Shown piece by piece: positions 16,512 through 25,148 of a stretch of 64,000 bases of DNA. This stretch comes from Acidiphilium acidophilum (GTDB taxonomy: Bacteria > Pseudomonadota > Alphaproteobacteria > Acetobacterales > Acetobacteraceae): NCBI RefSeq assembly GCF_033842475.1, contig NZ_JAWXYB010000018.1:913501-977500 (forward strand), written 5' to 3'. The notes under the pieces were generated by a model that was not told where the DNA came from, did not search any database, and saw only the letters and a program-made list of their open reading frames with translations. Positions within the stretch are counted from its first letter, which is position 1. The number at the start of each line of letters is the position of its first letter. Made by a program: the position numbers and the translations under genes.

Positions 16512-18128
16512 CGCATTTATTCATGAGGGCGTTTCATTCAATTCTTCTACAATTAGCTATGCAACCTGACGTCGTGGGCGCGTGACGACTCACCGGCCGC
16601 TCTGGGCTGGTTTTGGTGAGCTTGGCGATGTGTCGGCGCTGGAGTTGGATGAGATCGGGACCGGTCGGGGCAACCGCCCCTGGGCTCAGACCAGTAACCT
16701 GGGCAGTCTGGCCAGAGCGTAGCGGAGAATGACCTGATCCGGCATCGATCGCGGCAGATGCAGGCGAATTGATTTCTTCAATGTCTCGACCTGGACGGCG
16801 AGTTTGATCAGGCGTAGCCGCAAGGTATCGAACTGGATACCACGCCAGCGTGAGCGACGCGGCATCAGGGAACGAAAACTCCACATCAGCCAATATGCAC
16901 CGATATGCAGGAACAGGCGCATCTGGTTGGCGCTGGCCCGCGAGCATGAGGTGCGGTCGGCCGCGAGATGGGTCTTCCACGCCTTGATGTGATTTTCAGC
17001 CTGGCCGCGCGCGCAGTAGATGTTTTGATACAGGGTGCGTGGCGATCCAGCCTTCAGGTTGGTGACGATAAAGCGGGTATCGACCCCCATCGGTCCGGCC
17101 TCGACGCGCGCGATGATCCGCTCGACGCGATCCCAGCTTGCCGCACCATCATGGAACTCCTTGAACCTCCGGACTTTCTCGCCCGGTGTCTGTTCCGCTC
17201 GGGCCGCGGTGCTGGCCTCCAGAGCGATGACGTGTTTGCGCAGCGTCGATGTCGGCGCAACACCGAAGATGTAACTCAGGTCGCGCGCGCGACAGAAACG
17301 CAGCACTTCCGGCGTGCAGTAGTGGGAATCGCCGCGCAGCATGATCGCGGTGCGCGGCCAGTGGCTGCGGATGGCATCGATCAGGCGGCGCAGCCATTTG
17401 ACGATCTGGCTCCCTTTCGGTCGGCAGGCGGGGCGCAGCACGGCGGCGATCATACGACCGTCACCATCGAACACCACGATCGGCTGGAAACCGTATTCAT
17501 CGTGATGCGCGTTGAACAAACAGAGTTGCTGTGCGCCGTGGACGGCATCGAAGGTATCGTCGATGTCGAGCACGATGCTGTTGGGCACGCTGCGGAAACT
17601 CGCGCAATAATGCTCGACCATCGCCATGCCCATGCGCAGCAGCGCGCGGGGTCCGGGCAGGTTCTCAGTGCGCGAGATCGTTGCCTGCGAGCACAAATCC
17701 CCCGCCTCGGGCAGGCGCTCCATCGCGAGCTTGAAGATCGGATCGCGGCGCAACCTGTCAGCGTCGTTGCCATCCTCGTAGCCGGCCGCGATCATCAGCA
17801 TGCGAAAGCGGATGATCTCGTCGAGCCCATGGACCACACGGCCGGGCGCACGAGGATCATCGATGCATGCGGCCAAACGACTTGCGATGCCGAGCCGTTG
17901 CTCGATGGCGCGTAACCCCAGCAACCCCCCGTCGGAGGAAAGCAGATCGCCGTCGAACCGGGCTTCGATCGACTTGCCGGCGACAGGTGACAGACCAGGG
18001 AGAATTGGGGTATTTGCAACCGAGGCGAGCATGGCGTTCCGTCGTGGTGAAGTTTTGTCTCGATAACAAATTCTTACACCGAATCAACGGTTTATGCTAT
18101 GCTCGCCGACCTTCATGCATAATGCGGG
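16511..18128 (-). mobile_element. IS1380 family insertion sequence
   Basis: About 1.62 kb, the usual IS1380 size. The left end reads CCGCATTTATTCATGAGGG and the right end, on the other strand, CCCGCATTATGCATGAAGG, an imperfect inverted repeat. The target repeat is CTAA or CTAAC (16507-16511 and 18129-18133). The base-level boundary is uncertain by one or two bases because CTAAC overlaps the C-rich end. It sits inside the glycosyltransferase domain of a bifunctional gene. Confidence 0.88.
16686..18032 (-). CDS. IS1380 family transposase
   Basis: The 448-residue DDE transposase has SSDGGLLGLRAIEQRLG near the start, a first acidic site at VLDIDDTFD, a second at LRGDSHYC, and the YCARGQAENHIKAWK segment carrying the catalytic Glu and Lys. 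Length and motif order match IS1380-family enzymes. No internal stop is seen, so the copy is probably active. Transcription is opposite to the interrupted host gene. Confidence 0.92.
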   Translation of the reverse strand: MLASVANTPILPGLSPVAGKSIEARFDGDLLSSDGGLLGLRAIEQRLGIASRLAACIDDPRAPGRVVHGLDEIIRFRMLMIAAGYEDGNDADRLRRDPIFKLAMERLPEAGDLCSQATISRTENLPGPRALLRMGMAMVEHYCASFRSVPNSIVLDIDDTFDAVHGAQQLCLFNAHHDEYGFQPIVVFDGDGRMIAAVLRPACRPKGSQIVKWLRRLIDAIRSHWPRTAIMLRGDSHYCTPEVLRFCRARDLSYIFGVAPTSTLRKHVIALEASTAARAEQTPGEKVRRFKEFHDGAASWDRVERIIARVEAGPMGVDTRFIVTNLKAGSPRTLYQNIYCARGQAENHIKAWKTHLAADRTSCSRASANQMRLFLHIGAYWLMWSFRSLMPRRSRWRGIQFDTLRLRLIKLAVQVETLKKSIRLHLPRSMPDQVILRYALARLPRLLV

Positions 18129-19100
18129 CTAACTAAATGGCTCGCGTCCTATACGGATTTTGATGGGGCTGATTGGAATAAGCACTCTGTTTTCAGACCG
18201 GCTGCTCTTGCAAGGGAATTTCCAAATCTCATCAGCGTTGAGCCTCCTGAGAGATTTTTCTGGCCTATGTGGACTGACGACGGTATTCGTTCACTATTCG
18301 TTGAGACGCACGAATTTCCCGAGGCGGTGTCGATCCATTTGTGGGAAAGTGTATCGTGGCCCCACATTGAGCACTTGAATTATAACGTAATCATGCGGGA
18401 TGACACATCGTACAACCTTATTGCGCGAAGATTTGTTGGATCGGATGCCGAGGCACTGAAAGAAATTGCGGAGTCTGTTGGCGCATCATCGTCATTTGAA
18501 AACGTAATAGAAGCTAGTAGAGCTCAGTTTGAGGCAATCTACGAACGCAAGATTTGGGGTGAGGGGAGTGGCGTTGGTTCTTCCTACGATGTTTCCAAAC
18601 CATATATCGACTTTCTGACGTCATTTATCTCCTTGAATGAAATCAAGTCAGTTGTTGATTTCGGTTGTGGTGATTGGCAATTCTCACAATACATAGATTG
18701 GAGTGGTATTAAATATCTTGGGTTCGACGTTGTTAGAACTGTTGTTCAACAAAACAATGAAAAATACTCTGAAGATAATATATCTTTTAGAGAATTCAGA
18801 AATTTTGATGAGGTTCCGTCTGTTGACCTGATAGTTGCAAAGGAAGTGTTGCAGCATTTGCCGAACGTCAATGTTGTCGAGTATATCGGTCATCTTCGGG
18901 AAAAGTGTCGCTTTCTCTTATTAACTAATGACGAAACACCAACCGAACTTATTAACACTGAAATCGGCCCGGGGGGTTGGCGTTCATTGAGGCTTGATCG
19001 TGAACCGTTCACACTCAATGGTGCCTATGTCTTTTCTTACAGAAGCGTTCGAGAGGGACTTATTAAATCTACCTATTTGATCCGGGGTAGTTTGGCCTAG
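18129..19100 (+). pseudogene. OCH1-like glycosyltransferase/methyltransferase fusion, 3' part
   Basis: In frame from the right-hand target repeat the sequence reads LTKWLASYTDFDGADWNKHS and PPERFFWPMW, the C-terminal end of the DXD glycosyltransferase. After about 100 residues a class I SAM methyltransferase domain begins: SVVDFGCGDWQFSQYI is motif I and VDLIVAKEVLQHLPNV the motif IV region. An internal ATG at 18267 could give a 277-residue product, which would contain the whole methyltransferase domain, so that half may still be made. Fused sugar transfer and methylation would suit O-methylated surface glycans; this is inference. Confidence 0.85.
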
Positions 19101-19144
19101 AAGTTTTCGGGCCGATTGCACGAGAGGGGAGCAAGAGTTTTTTG

Positions 19145-19166
19145 GTTCTTTTTTGCAAAAAAGAAC
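19145..19166 (+). repeat. A/T hairpin repeat, copy 1 (single, forward)
   Basis: Perfect 11-bp-arm palindrome with core TTCTTTTTTGCAAAAAAGAA, flanked on the left by AGTTTTTTG. It lies between the 3' end of the methyltransferase part and the converging membrane-protein gene. Followed at 19203 by an ATTGCG/CGCAAT repeat. Confidence 0.9.
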
Positions 19167-19202
19167 TGCTTCCCTGTCGCTTTCTGTCTCGTTCCAGACT
19201 GG

Positions 19203-19224
19203 ATTGCGTCGCTGCGCTCGCAAT
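19203..19224. repeat. ATTGC-type inverted repeat next to hairpin copy 1
   Basis: ATTGCG (19203-19208) and CGCAAT (19219-19224) form an inverted repeat followed by GACGTGGTG. A degenerate relative is at 20025-20050, again just after a hairpin copy. Confidence 0.55.
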
Positions 19225-19290
19225 GACGTGGTGGGGGTGGTGCGTTGGGGCCGGGGGTGGTTGGCCGGTTGTCGGGGGGTGGTGATTGGG

Positions 19291-19827
19291 TCAGCGGGGT
19301 TTTTTGGGGCGGCGGTAGCTGATTGAGGTGGGGTCGTTGACGGCGGGGATTTCCCATTCGTGGGGGAGGGATTTGGGGTCGAGCCAGCGGCTGCGTTTGA
19401 GGGCGCGGTGCATCAGGTAGACGAAGGGGCTGATGAGGACGAGGAGGAGGATGTTTGATACGGCAAGGCCGTTTCGGATGTCGTTGTAATAAAAAGTCTG
19501 GAAGATGCTGATTATCCAATTAAGACCATACACTATGTATGTTAACTGGCAGAATCGTACAAATAGTTTGATAAAGAAAAGTCGTCCTGACCTCAAAGAA
19601 TATAATACAGCCATCATTACGGGAACGGCGATGAATAAAAAAGGTTCGCCATATACAAATAACTGGTTAGATTTATTTATATAAACCAAGTAGTTTACGA
19701 GCAATCCCTCCATTGACAGGGCGAATACGCCGACCGCCGCGCTTGCATATCTTGCATTTTCCGGGATACCGCCGGGGCGATTGCCGGGTCTTTCCAGATA
19801 TTGGAGCGCTTTTTTGTGGGCTTTCAT
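19291..19827 (-). CDS. Hypothetical polytopic membrane protein
   Basis: 178 residues from ATG 19827 with about four hydrophobic segments, including VGVFALSMEGLLVNYLVYI, FLFIAVPVMMAVLYSL, LTYIVYGLNWIISIF and ILLLVLISPFVYLM. The C-terminus is hydrophilic and basic. A longer start at 19896 is possible; neither has a convincing ribosome binding site. The 5' two-thirds is AT-rich (19480-19700), so it probably belongs to the transferred glycan island. No domain was recognised. Confidence 0.62.
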   Translation of the reverse strand: MKAHKKALQYLERPGNRPGGIPENARYASAAVGVFALSMEGLLVNYLVYINKSNQLFVYGEPFLFIAVPVMMAVLYSLRSGRLFFIKLFVRFCQLTYIVYGLNWIISIFQTFYYNDIRNGLAVSNILLLVLISPFVYLMHRALKRSRWLDPKSLPHEWEIPAVNDPTSISYRRPKKPR

Positions 19828-19977
19828 GGTTATTGGGGGTTCCGGGTCCGGGATGCTGATTGCGCTTGAATGAGGGGCTGTCGTTGTCGTTAGCATGAGC
19901 TGAGTTAGAATCGGGCGTCGGCAGGATGCCTGTGGGGGTGGATGATCGGCTCAACATCCGGGAGCAAGAGTTTTTTG

Positions 19978-19999
19978 GTTCTTTTTTGCAAAAAAGAAC
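19978..19999 (+). repeat. A/T hairpin repeat, copy 2 (single, forward)
   Basis: Same core as copy 1, preceded by GGAGCAAGAGTTTTTTG, which is shared with copy 1 over 17 bases. It lies between two divergent genes (19827 and 20093), so it is in a 5' region of both and cannot be a shared terminator for them. Confidence 0.9.
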
Positions 20000-20024
20000 T
20001 GCTTTTTAGCCTTTTTCGAGATTG

Positions 20025-20050
20025 ATTGCTTCGCTGGGTTCCCGATGACG
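20025..20050. repeat. Degenerate ATTGC-type repeat next to hairpin copy 2
   Basis: ATTGCTTCGCT then CCCGATGACGTGAT. It aligns with 19203-19232 and occupies the same relative position, 25-37 bp after a hairpin copy. The inverted pairing is weaker than at 19203. Confidence 0.4.
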
Positions 20051-20092
20051 TGATAGGGGCGGTGGGGTGGTTTGGTTCAAGGGAGGCGGTGG

Positions 20093-21025
20093 ATGGCGGT
20101 GTTGCGGCGGGTTGCGCCCTGGTTGTGGATGTTGGGGATGTTCACGGCGTATGGGCTGTTTGGGTATGGGGCGCTGACGGATCGGGGGCCGTTTGCGTTT
20201 GTGACGAATTGGCAGATCGATCTGTTCGGCTCGGCTTCGCCCATTGTGGGGATGATGGGTGGGGCGGTGGTGGTTTTCACGTTGGTGCCGTGGGTGTTGC
20301 GGCGGTGGGCGGCGCGGGGTGGACGGTTTGCGCCGGGGCCGGATGTTATCCGGATGATTTCGGCGCAGGGGCCGGATGCGGGCGGTTATGTGATGACTCC
20401 TGCGAGGCGGGTGCGTGTGGGGCGGATCATTATGGGGGCTGGGATCGCGGTCGGGGTTTTGGGGCTGGCGGTGACGTTCGGGGTGCGGGCGTATGCCGAC
20501 CGGAATGCGGGGGAGCGGTTGCCGGTGGTGGTGTTGGGGGATCATCGGCCTGGCGTGCCGGGTTGGACGCACTGGGTCGAGGTGAAGGGGGCGGTGCCGT
20601 TGCGGGGCGGGGTGTTCGAGCATGTCTACAGCATTCGGAACTCGCGGTACCACGATTTCTATACGCCGCTGGTGAGTGGCGGGTTCGAGCCGTCACAGCG
20701 GATTTATCTGGTCGAGGAGGATAATGGGCGGGATGCGTACCGGCGGTTCGGGGCGCATTCGGGTTCGGCGGCGCCGATGCGGGGGTATGTGGATGTAGGG
20801 GGGATGACGCCGTGGATTGCGCGGATGTATCGCCAGCACGGGTATCGGGTGGGGGCGTGGACGGATGTGTTGGAGCGGAGCCGGATCGGGGATCGGGTTC
20901 CGGCGGAGACGGGGATGACGATTGATTGGAGAATCACGATGACGGTGGTGATGTCCGGATTTTTTACGTTGTTCGGGTTTGCGATGCTGGTGGCGGGGCG
21001 CAGGGGGTTGGCGCGGGAGCGATAA
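20093..21025 (+). CDS. Hypothetical membrane protein
   Basis: 310 residues with three N-terminal hydrophobic segments (about residues 8-28, 50-72 and 118-140), a large soluble middle part and one C-terminal membrane helix (MTVVMSGFFTLFGFAMLVAG). The soluble part would face the periplasm if the N-terminus is inside. No domain recognised. ATG 20093 has a good GGGAGG site seven bases upstream, which argues against the in-frame ATG-less extension to 20072. A hairpin repeat follows the stop directly. Confidence 0.65.
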   Translation: MAVLRRVAPWLWMLGMFTAYGLFGYGALTDRGPFAFVTNWQIDLFGSASPIVGMMGGAVVVFTLVPWVLRRWAARGGRFAPGPDVIRMISAQGPDAGGYVMTPARRVRVGRIIMGAGIAVGVLGLAVTFGVRAYADRNAGERLPVVVLGDHRPGVPGWTHWVEVKGAVPLRGGVFEHVYSIRNSRYHDFYTPLVSGGFEPSQRIYLVEEDNGRDAYRRFGAHSGSAAPMRGYVDVGGMTPWIARMYRQHGYRVGAWTDVLERSRIGDRVPAETGMTIDWRITMTVVMSGFFTLFGFAMLVAGRRGLARER

Positions 21026-21035
21026 GAGTTTTTTG

Positions 21036-21057
21036 GTTCTTTTTTGCAAAAAAGAAC
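21036..21057 (+). repeat. A/T hairpin repeat, copy 3 (single, forward)
   Basis: Same 22-bp palindrome and left flank AGAGTTTTTTG as copies 1 and 2, 11 bp after the stop of the membrane-protein gene and 166 bp before lpxC. Confidence 0.9.
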
Positions 21058-21223
21058 GGCTTGCTTGTTTCGGTGATTTCGGTGCGGCGTAAGGCGGGGG
21101 GGCACGGGGTCGCGACGATGTTACTGAGGGATACATAAAAATGCCGCAATTTCAGGGGATTATGACGAAATAATCAGAAATATTCATTGATTTCTTAACG
21201 TGGCGTTCACCGTATAGTGTGCG

Positions 21224-22255
21224 ATGCAGCGAAATGATCGGGCTCGGATCGGTGCGGTTTGTGCTGACGGGACGAGGAAGGGAAGCTGGTTGGGTATGGA
21301 TGGGATTTTGGGCGGGATGGTTGGGCGTGGCGGTTGGGAGAGCCGGGTATCGGGGTTCGATCCCGGGTTTCGGCGCGGGCTACGTTCGGCGATCGGGTGC
21401 CGGGGGGTTGGGCTGCATAGCGGGTTGCCGGTAACGATGCGGCTGGTGCCGGTTGCGCCGGGGGATGGGATTTCGTTCTGCCGGGTCGATTTGCCGGGGG
21501 CGCCGGTTGTGGCGGCGCGGCATGATTTCGTGGCGGATACGCGGATGTGCACGGTGGTGGCCGATCCGGCGCGGGCGGAGGTTCGGGTTGGGACGGTCGA
21601 GCATGTGATGGCGGCGCTGGCGGGTTTGGGCGTCGATGATGCGATGATCGAGGTGGATGGGGCTGAGGTGCCGATTCTGGACGGGTCGGCGGCGGAGTTT
21701 GCGTTTCTGGTGCAGTGTGCCGGGATTGTGGAGAGTGCGGTGCCGCGCTGTGCGATCGAGGTGGTGCGGCCGGTGCGGGTGGTGGATGGCGCGGCGGCGG
21801 CGGCTTTGGTGCCGGGGGCGTCGGGCGGGTTCGAGCTGGCGCTGGAGATCGGGTTTGCGGCGGCGGCGATCGGGGTTCAGCATTATGCGATGGCGCTGAC
21901 GGCGGGGCGGTTCCTGGAGGAACTGGCGCGGGCGCGGACGTTCACGTTTGCCGGCGAGGTCGAGGCGTTGCAGGCGGCGGGGTTGGCGCGGGGCGGGAGC
22001 CTGGCGAATGCCGTGGTGGTGGATGGGGATGTGGTGGTCAATCCCGAGGGGTTGCGGTTTCCCGATGAGTTCGTGCGGCACAAGATGCTGGATGTGGTGG
22101 GGGATCTGGCGTTGGCGGGGATGCCGGTGATCGGGCGGTTCGAGGGGGTGCGGACCGGGCATCGGGTCAATAACATGCTGCTGCGGGCGTTGTTCGCGGA
22201 TGCGGCGAATTATCGGGTGGTTGGCGGGGTGAGTGCGCTGGCGGCGGTTGCGTAG
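21224..22255 (+). CDS. lpxC: UDP-3-O-acyl-N-acetylglucosamine deacetylase
   Basis: Commits to lipid A synthesis by a Zn-dependent deacetylation in the cytoplasm. Family motifs are clear: GVGLHSG, VEHVMAAL with Zn ligand His127, RTFTFAGEVEAL, and RHKMLDVVGDL with ligands His286 and Asp290, four apart as in the family. The 343-residue frame is longer than the usual 300-310 because the first ~50 residues before RRGLRSAIGCRGVG are not conserved-looking; ATG at 21296 is a possible alternative start. The gene is alone, with a strong terminator after it. Confidence 0.93.
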   Translation: MQRNDRARIGAVCADGTRKGSWLGMDGILGGMVGRGGWESRVSGFDPGFRRGLRSAIGCRGVGLHSGLPVTMRLVPVAPGDGISFCRVDLPGAPVVAARHDFVADTRMCTVVADPARAEVRVGTVEHVMAALAGLGVDDAMIEVDGAEVPILDGSAAEFAFLVQCAGIVESAVPRCAIEVVRPVRVVDGAAAAALVPGASGGFELALEIGFAAAAIGVQHYAMALTAGRFLEELARARTFTFAGEVEALQAAGLARGGSLANAVVVDGDVVVNPEGLRFPDEFVRHKMLDVVGDLALAGMPVIGRFEGVRTGHRVNNMLLRALFADAANYRVVGGVSALAAVA

Positions 22256-22279
22256 GGTTTGGGGGTTGGATTTGGCATG

Positions 22280-22313
22280 AAAAAACCCGCCCGGGGGACC
22301 GGGCGGGTTTTTT
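22280..22313. terminator. Bidirectional terminator between lpxC and the PEP-CTERM gene
   Basis: AAAAAACCCGCCCGG pairs with CCGGGCGGGTTTTTT across a four-base loop. The A-run and T-run let it serve both converging genes. Confidence 0.92.
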
Positions 22314-22331
22314 GTTGGGGTGAGGGTGGGG

Positions 22332-23051
22332 TTAGACGCGGTTGCGGTTGCGGCGGCGCAGGATGAGGCCGAGGCCGATCAGGCCGGTGCCGAGGAGGGC
22401 GAGGGAGCCGGGTTCGGGGACGTTCACGGTGCCGGGGACGACGAAGACGCGGTCGACGAGGATGTCCTTGGCGGTGACGCCATCACCGGTGAAGGAGAAA
22501 TCGACGGTGTAGTTGCCAGCGGTGGCGATGGTGGTGGTGCCGGCGATGGTGACCCAGGTGTTGGTGCCGTAGGTGGAGCCGATCGCAGAAACCGTGGTGG
22601 AGGCGAGAAGGCTGGTGCCGAGGACGCTGCCGGAGAAGGAGGCGTCGTTCGGATTGGCGTAGCCGTTGGCGGGGACGTAGACGTCGAAGCCGATGCTGTA
22701 GGTGCCAGCCGAATTGATGGCGATGGTTTGAGCAAGGGTTTCTGTGCCGGTATCGGTCGAGAAGTAGGCGGCGTAGCCGCTGCTGGCCTCAGGGCTGCCA
22801 GTGGTGAGGTTATCGTTCGCGACGGCTTGGCCGTAAGCGCCCTGGGGGTAGCTGCGAGCGACGTTGTCGGTCGCGATAACCTGCTCGTTACTGTTGACCG
22901 GCGGAACGGTCCCGAGGTTCCAGTCGGTGAAATCGGTGGTGGCGAACGTGCCGTTCTGGACGAGGTTGATGGCGCCCGCGTGGGCGGTGCCGGCGGCGAG
23001 GAGAGTGGCGGCGAGGGCGATGCCGGCGAGGGTTGCGGTGCGGAACGACAT
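22332..23051 (-). CDS. PEP-CTERM sorting-domain protein
   Basis: A 239-residue exported protein: signal peptide ending near AGTAHAG (about residue 26), a Thr/Ser/Gly-rich beta-type middle region (about 30-205), and a C-terminal sorting signal VPEPGSLALLGTGLIGLGLI followed by RRRNRNRV. Such proteins are processed by an exosortase and usually accompany extracellular polysaccharide. No exosortase gene is in the window. The ATG at 23051 has GGAG seven bases upstream, better than the frame start at 23063. A sigma-54 promoter lies about 50 bp ahead. Confidence 0.9.
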   Translation of the reverse strand: MSFRTATLAGIALAATLLAAGTAHAGAINLVQNGTFATTDFTDWNLGTVPPVNSNEQVIATDNVARSYPQGAYGQAVANDNLTTGSPEASSGYAAYFSTDTGTETLAQTIAINSAGTYSIGFDVYVPANGYANPNDASFSGSVLGTSLLASTTVSAIGSTYGTNTWVTIAGTTTIATAGNYTVDFSFTGDGVTAKDILVDRVFVVPGTVNVPEPGSLALLGTGLIGLGLILRRRNRNRV

Positions 23052-23110
23052 TGTATTCTCCAAAAGTAGATCGAGACGTGGTCAGCGAACGTGCTGCTCT
23101 GGATCTCCTT

Positions 23111-23127
23111 AAGCAGGAATCATGCCA
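23111..23127 (-). promoter_or_regulatory. Sigma-54 (-24/-12) promoter for the PEP-CTERM gene
   Basis: On the minus strand TGGCATGATTCCTGCTT has GG and GC at exact -24/-12 spacing; transcription would start near 23101, 50 bases before the gene. It is almost the same as the amtB promoter (TGGCATG-N4-CTGCA). PEP-CTERM genes in several proteobacteria are known to depend on RpoN with the PrsK/PrsR pair. Confidence 0.72.
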
Positions 23128-23276
23128 ATACTGCCGAATGGCGGAATTGTTGGGGTATTGCGATGAACGGGAACGGCTCTGTTGTCGGGGTGTAAAGAAT
23201 CCTGACAGAGCGGTAAATTCAATACTTGAGAAAGTCTTGTGATATGAAAATGAATATCAAAAACTACAATAATCAA

Positions 23277-25148
23277 TCATAAAATGGACGAGAGGCCGAG
23301 GGGGTCGCGGAGGGCGGCGAGGAGGGAGTCGGCCTGGGATTCGGCGGAGGATTCGGGGGTGCGGAGGTGGAATTCGGGGGATTCGGGGGGTTCGTAGGGG
23401 GAGTCGATGCCGGTGAAGTTGCGGATTTCGCCGGCGTCGGCGCGGCGGTAGAGGCCTTTGGGGTCGCGCTGGCGGCAGATGTCGATCGGGGTGTCGACAT
23501 AGACTTCGTGGAACAGGCCGGGTTCGAGGAGTTCGCGGGCCATGCGGCGTTCGGCGCGGAAGGGGGAGATGAAGCTGACCAGGACGATCAGCCCGGCATC
23601 GGCGAACAGGCGGGCGACCTCGGCGACGCGGCGGATGTTTTCCACCCGATCGGCGTCGGTGAAGCCGAGGTCGCGGTTGAGGCCGTGGCGGATGTTGTCG
23701 CCGTCGAGCAGGTAGGTGTGGGCACCGAGGAGGTGGAGTTTGGTTTCGAGCAGATTGGCGATGGTGGATTTGCCGGAGCCGGACAGGCCGGTGAACCAGA
23801 GCACGGCGGGGCGGTGGCGGTTGCGGGCTTCGCGGGCGGGGCGGTCGATGGTGAGGGCCTGGGTGTGGATGTTGCTGGCGCGGCGGAGGGCGTGGCGGAT
23901 CATGCCGGCGGCGACGGTTTCGTTGGTGATGCGGTCGATCAGGATGAAGGCGCCGGTGCGGCGGTTGGCCTGGTAGGAATCGAAGGCGACCGGGGCGGCG
24001 AGGGCGAGGTTGACCAGCGCGACCTCGTTGAGGGCGAGATTGTCGGCGGCGAGTTCGTCGAAATTGTTGACGTTGATTTTATGGCGGATTTTCGAGACGG
24101 CGCCGGAGATGGTGGTGGTGCCCAGGCGCACGACGTAGGGGCGGCCGGGCAGGAGCGGGGCGGCGCTCATCCAGACCAGATCGGCGGCGAACTGGTCCGC
24201 GACGTCGGGGCGCGAGGCGGGCGGGGTGAGGAGGTCGCCACGCGAGATGTCGATATTGTCGGCCAGGGTGAGGGTGATCGCCATGCCGGCGGTGGCGCGC
24301 GGGAGATCGCCGTCGGCGGTGACGATGCGGGCGATGGTGCTGGTGCGGCCGGAATTGGCGACGGTCACCGGATCGCCGGGGCTGATGCTGCCGGCGGCGA
24401 TGGTGCCGGCGTAGCCGCGAAAGGTGGCATCCGGGCGGTTGACCCATTGGACCGGGAAGCGGAAGGCGGCTTCGGTGGCGGCGGCGGGTTCGATGGTTTC
24501 GAGATGTTCGAGCAGGGTGGGGCCGGAATACCACGGCATCGCGGCGCTGCGGTGGACGACATTGTCGCCGTGGCGGGCCGAGAGCGGGATGGCGGTGATG
24601 GTGGTGAAGTGAAAGCGGGCGGCGAGGGTTTCGAACTCGCGCGCGATTTCGGTGAAACGGGATTGGTCGTGGTGGATCAGGTCGATCTTGTTCACCGCGA
24701 GGACGATGTGGCGGATGCCGAGCAGGTCGGCGATGAAGGCGTGGCGGCGGGTCTGGGTGAGCAGGCCCTGCGTCGCATCGACCAGCAGGATGGCGAGTTG
24801 GGCGGTCGAGGCGCCGGTTGCCATGTTGCGGGTGTATTGTTCGTGGCCGGGCGTGTCGGCGATGATGAATTTGCGGCGCGGGGTGGCCATGAAGCGATAG
24901 GCGACATCGATGGTGATGCCCTGTTCGCGCTCGGCCTCCAGACCGTCGACCAGGAGGGCGTAGTCGATATTGGCGCCGTCGGTGCCGAATTTTTTCGAAT
25001 CGGCTTCGAGGGCGGCGCGCTGATCGTCCGGGATATTGTCGGTATCGAACAGGAGGCGGCCGATCAGGGTGGATTTGCCGTCATCGACCGAGCCGCAGGT
25101 GAGCAGGCGGAGCAGGGTGCGCGGGGCGGTGGGGGCGATTACGTTCAT
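23277..25148 (-). CDS. cysNC: Bifunctional sulfate adenylyltransferase subunit 1/adenylylsulfate kinase
   Basis: The N-terminal two-thirds is the CysN GTPase: G1 GSVDDGKST (19-27), G3 DTPGHEQY (98-105) and G4 NKID (153-156). The last ~190 residues form the CysC APS kinase with P-loop GLSGSGKST (about 451) and the DGDN and [11 protein letters not shown] elements. With CysD it makes APS, then phosphorylates it to PAPS. 623 residues matches known CysNC fusions. ATG 25148 overlaps the cysD stop as ATGA, so the two are translationally coupled. Confidence 0.95.
   Translation of the reverse strand: MNVIAPTAPRTLLRLLTCGSVDDGKSTLIGRLLFDTDNIPDDQRAALEADSKKFGTDGANIDYALLVDGLEAEREQGITIDVAYRFMATPRRKFIIADTPGHEQYTRNMATGASTAQLAILLVDATQGLLTQTRRHAFIADLLGIRHIVLAVNKIDLIHHDQSRFTEIAREFETLAARFHFTTITAIPLSARHGDNVVHRSAAMPWYSGPTLLEHLETIEPAAATEAAFRFPVQWVNRPDATFRGYAGTIAAGSISPGDPVTVANSGRTSTIARIVTADGDLPRATAGMAITLTLADNIDISRGDLLTPPASRPDVADQFAADLVWMSAAPLLPGRPYVVRLGTTTISGAVSKIRHKINVNNFDELAADNLALNEVALVNLALAAPVAFDSYQANRRTGAFILIDRITNETVAAGMIRHALRRASNIHTQALTIDRPAREARNRHRPAVLWFTGLSGSGKSTIANLLETKLHLLGAHTYLLDGDNIRHGLNRDLGFTDADRVENIRRVAEVARLFADAGLIVLVSFISPFRAERRMARELLEPGLFHEVYVDTPIDICRQRDPKGLYRRADAGEIRNFTGIDSPYEPPESPEFHLRTPESSAESQADSLLAALRDPLGLSSIL

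Noticed and set aside
16512-16569. Last 20 codons of the 5' glycosyltransferase ORF as real protein
   Set aside because: They are translated from the IS1380 left end, which matches its right end as an inverted repeat.
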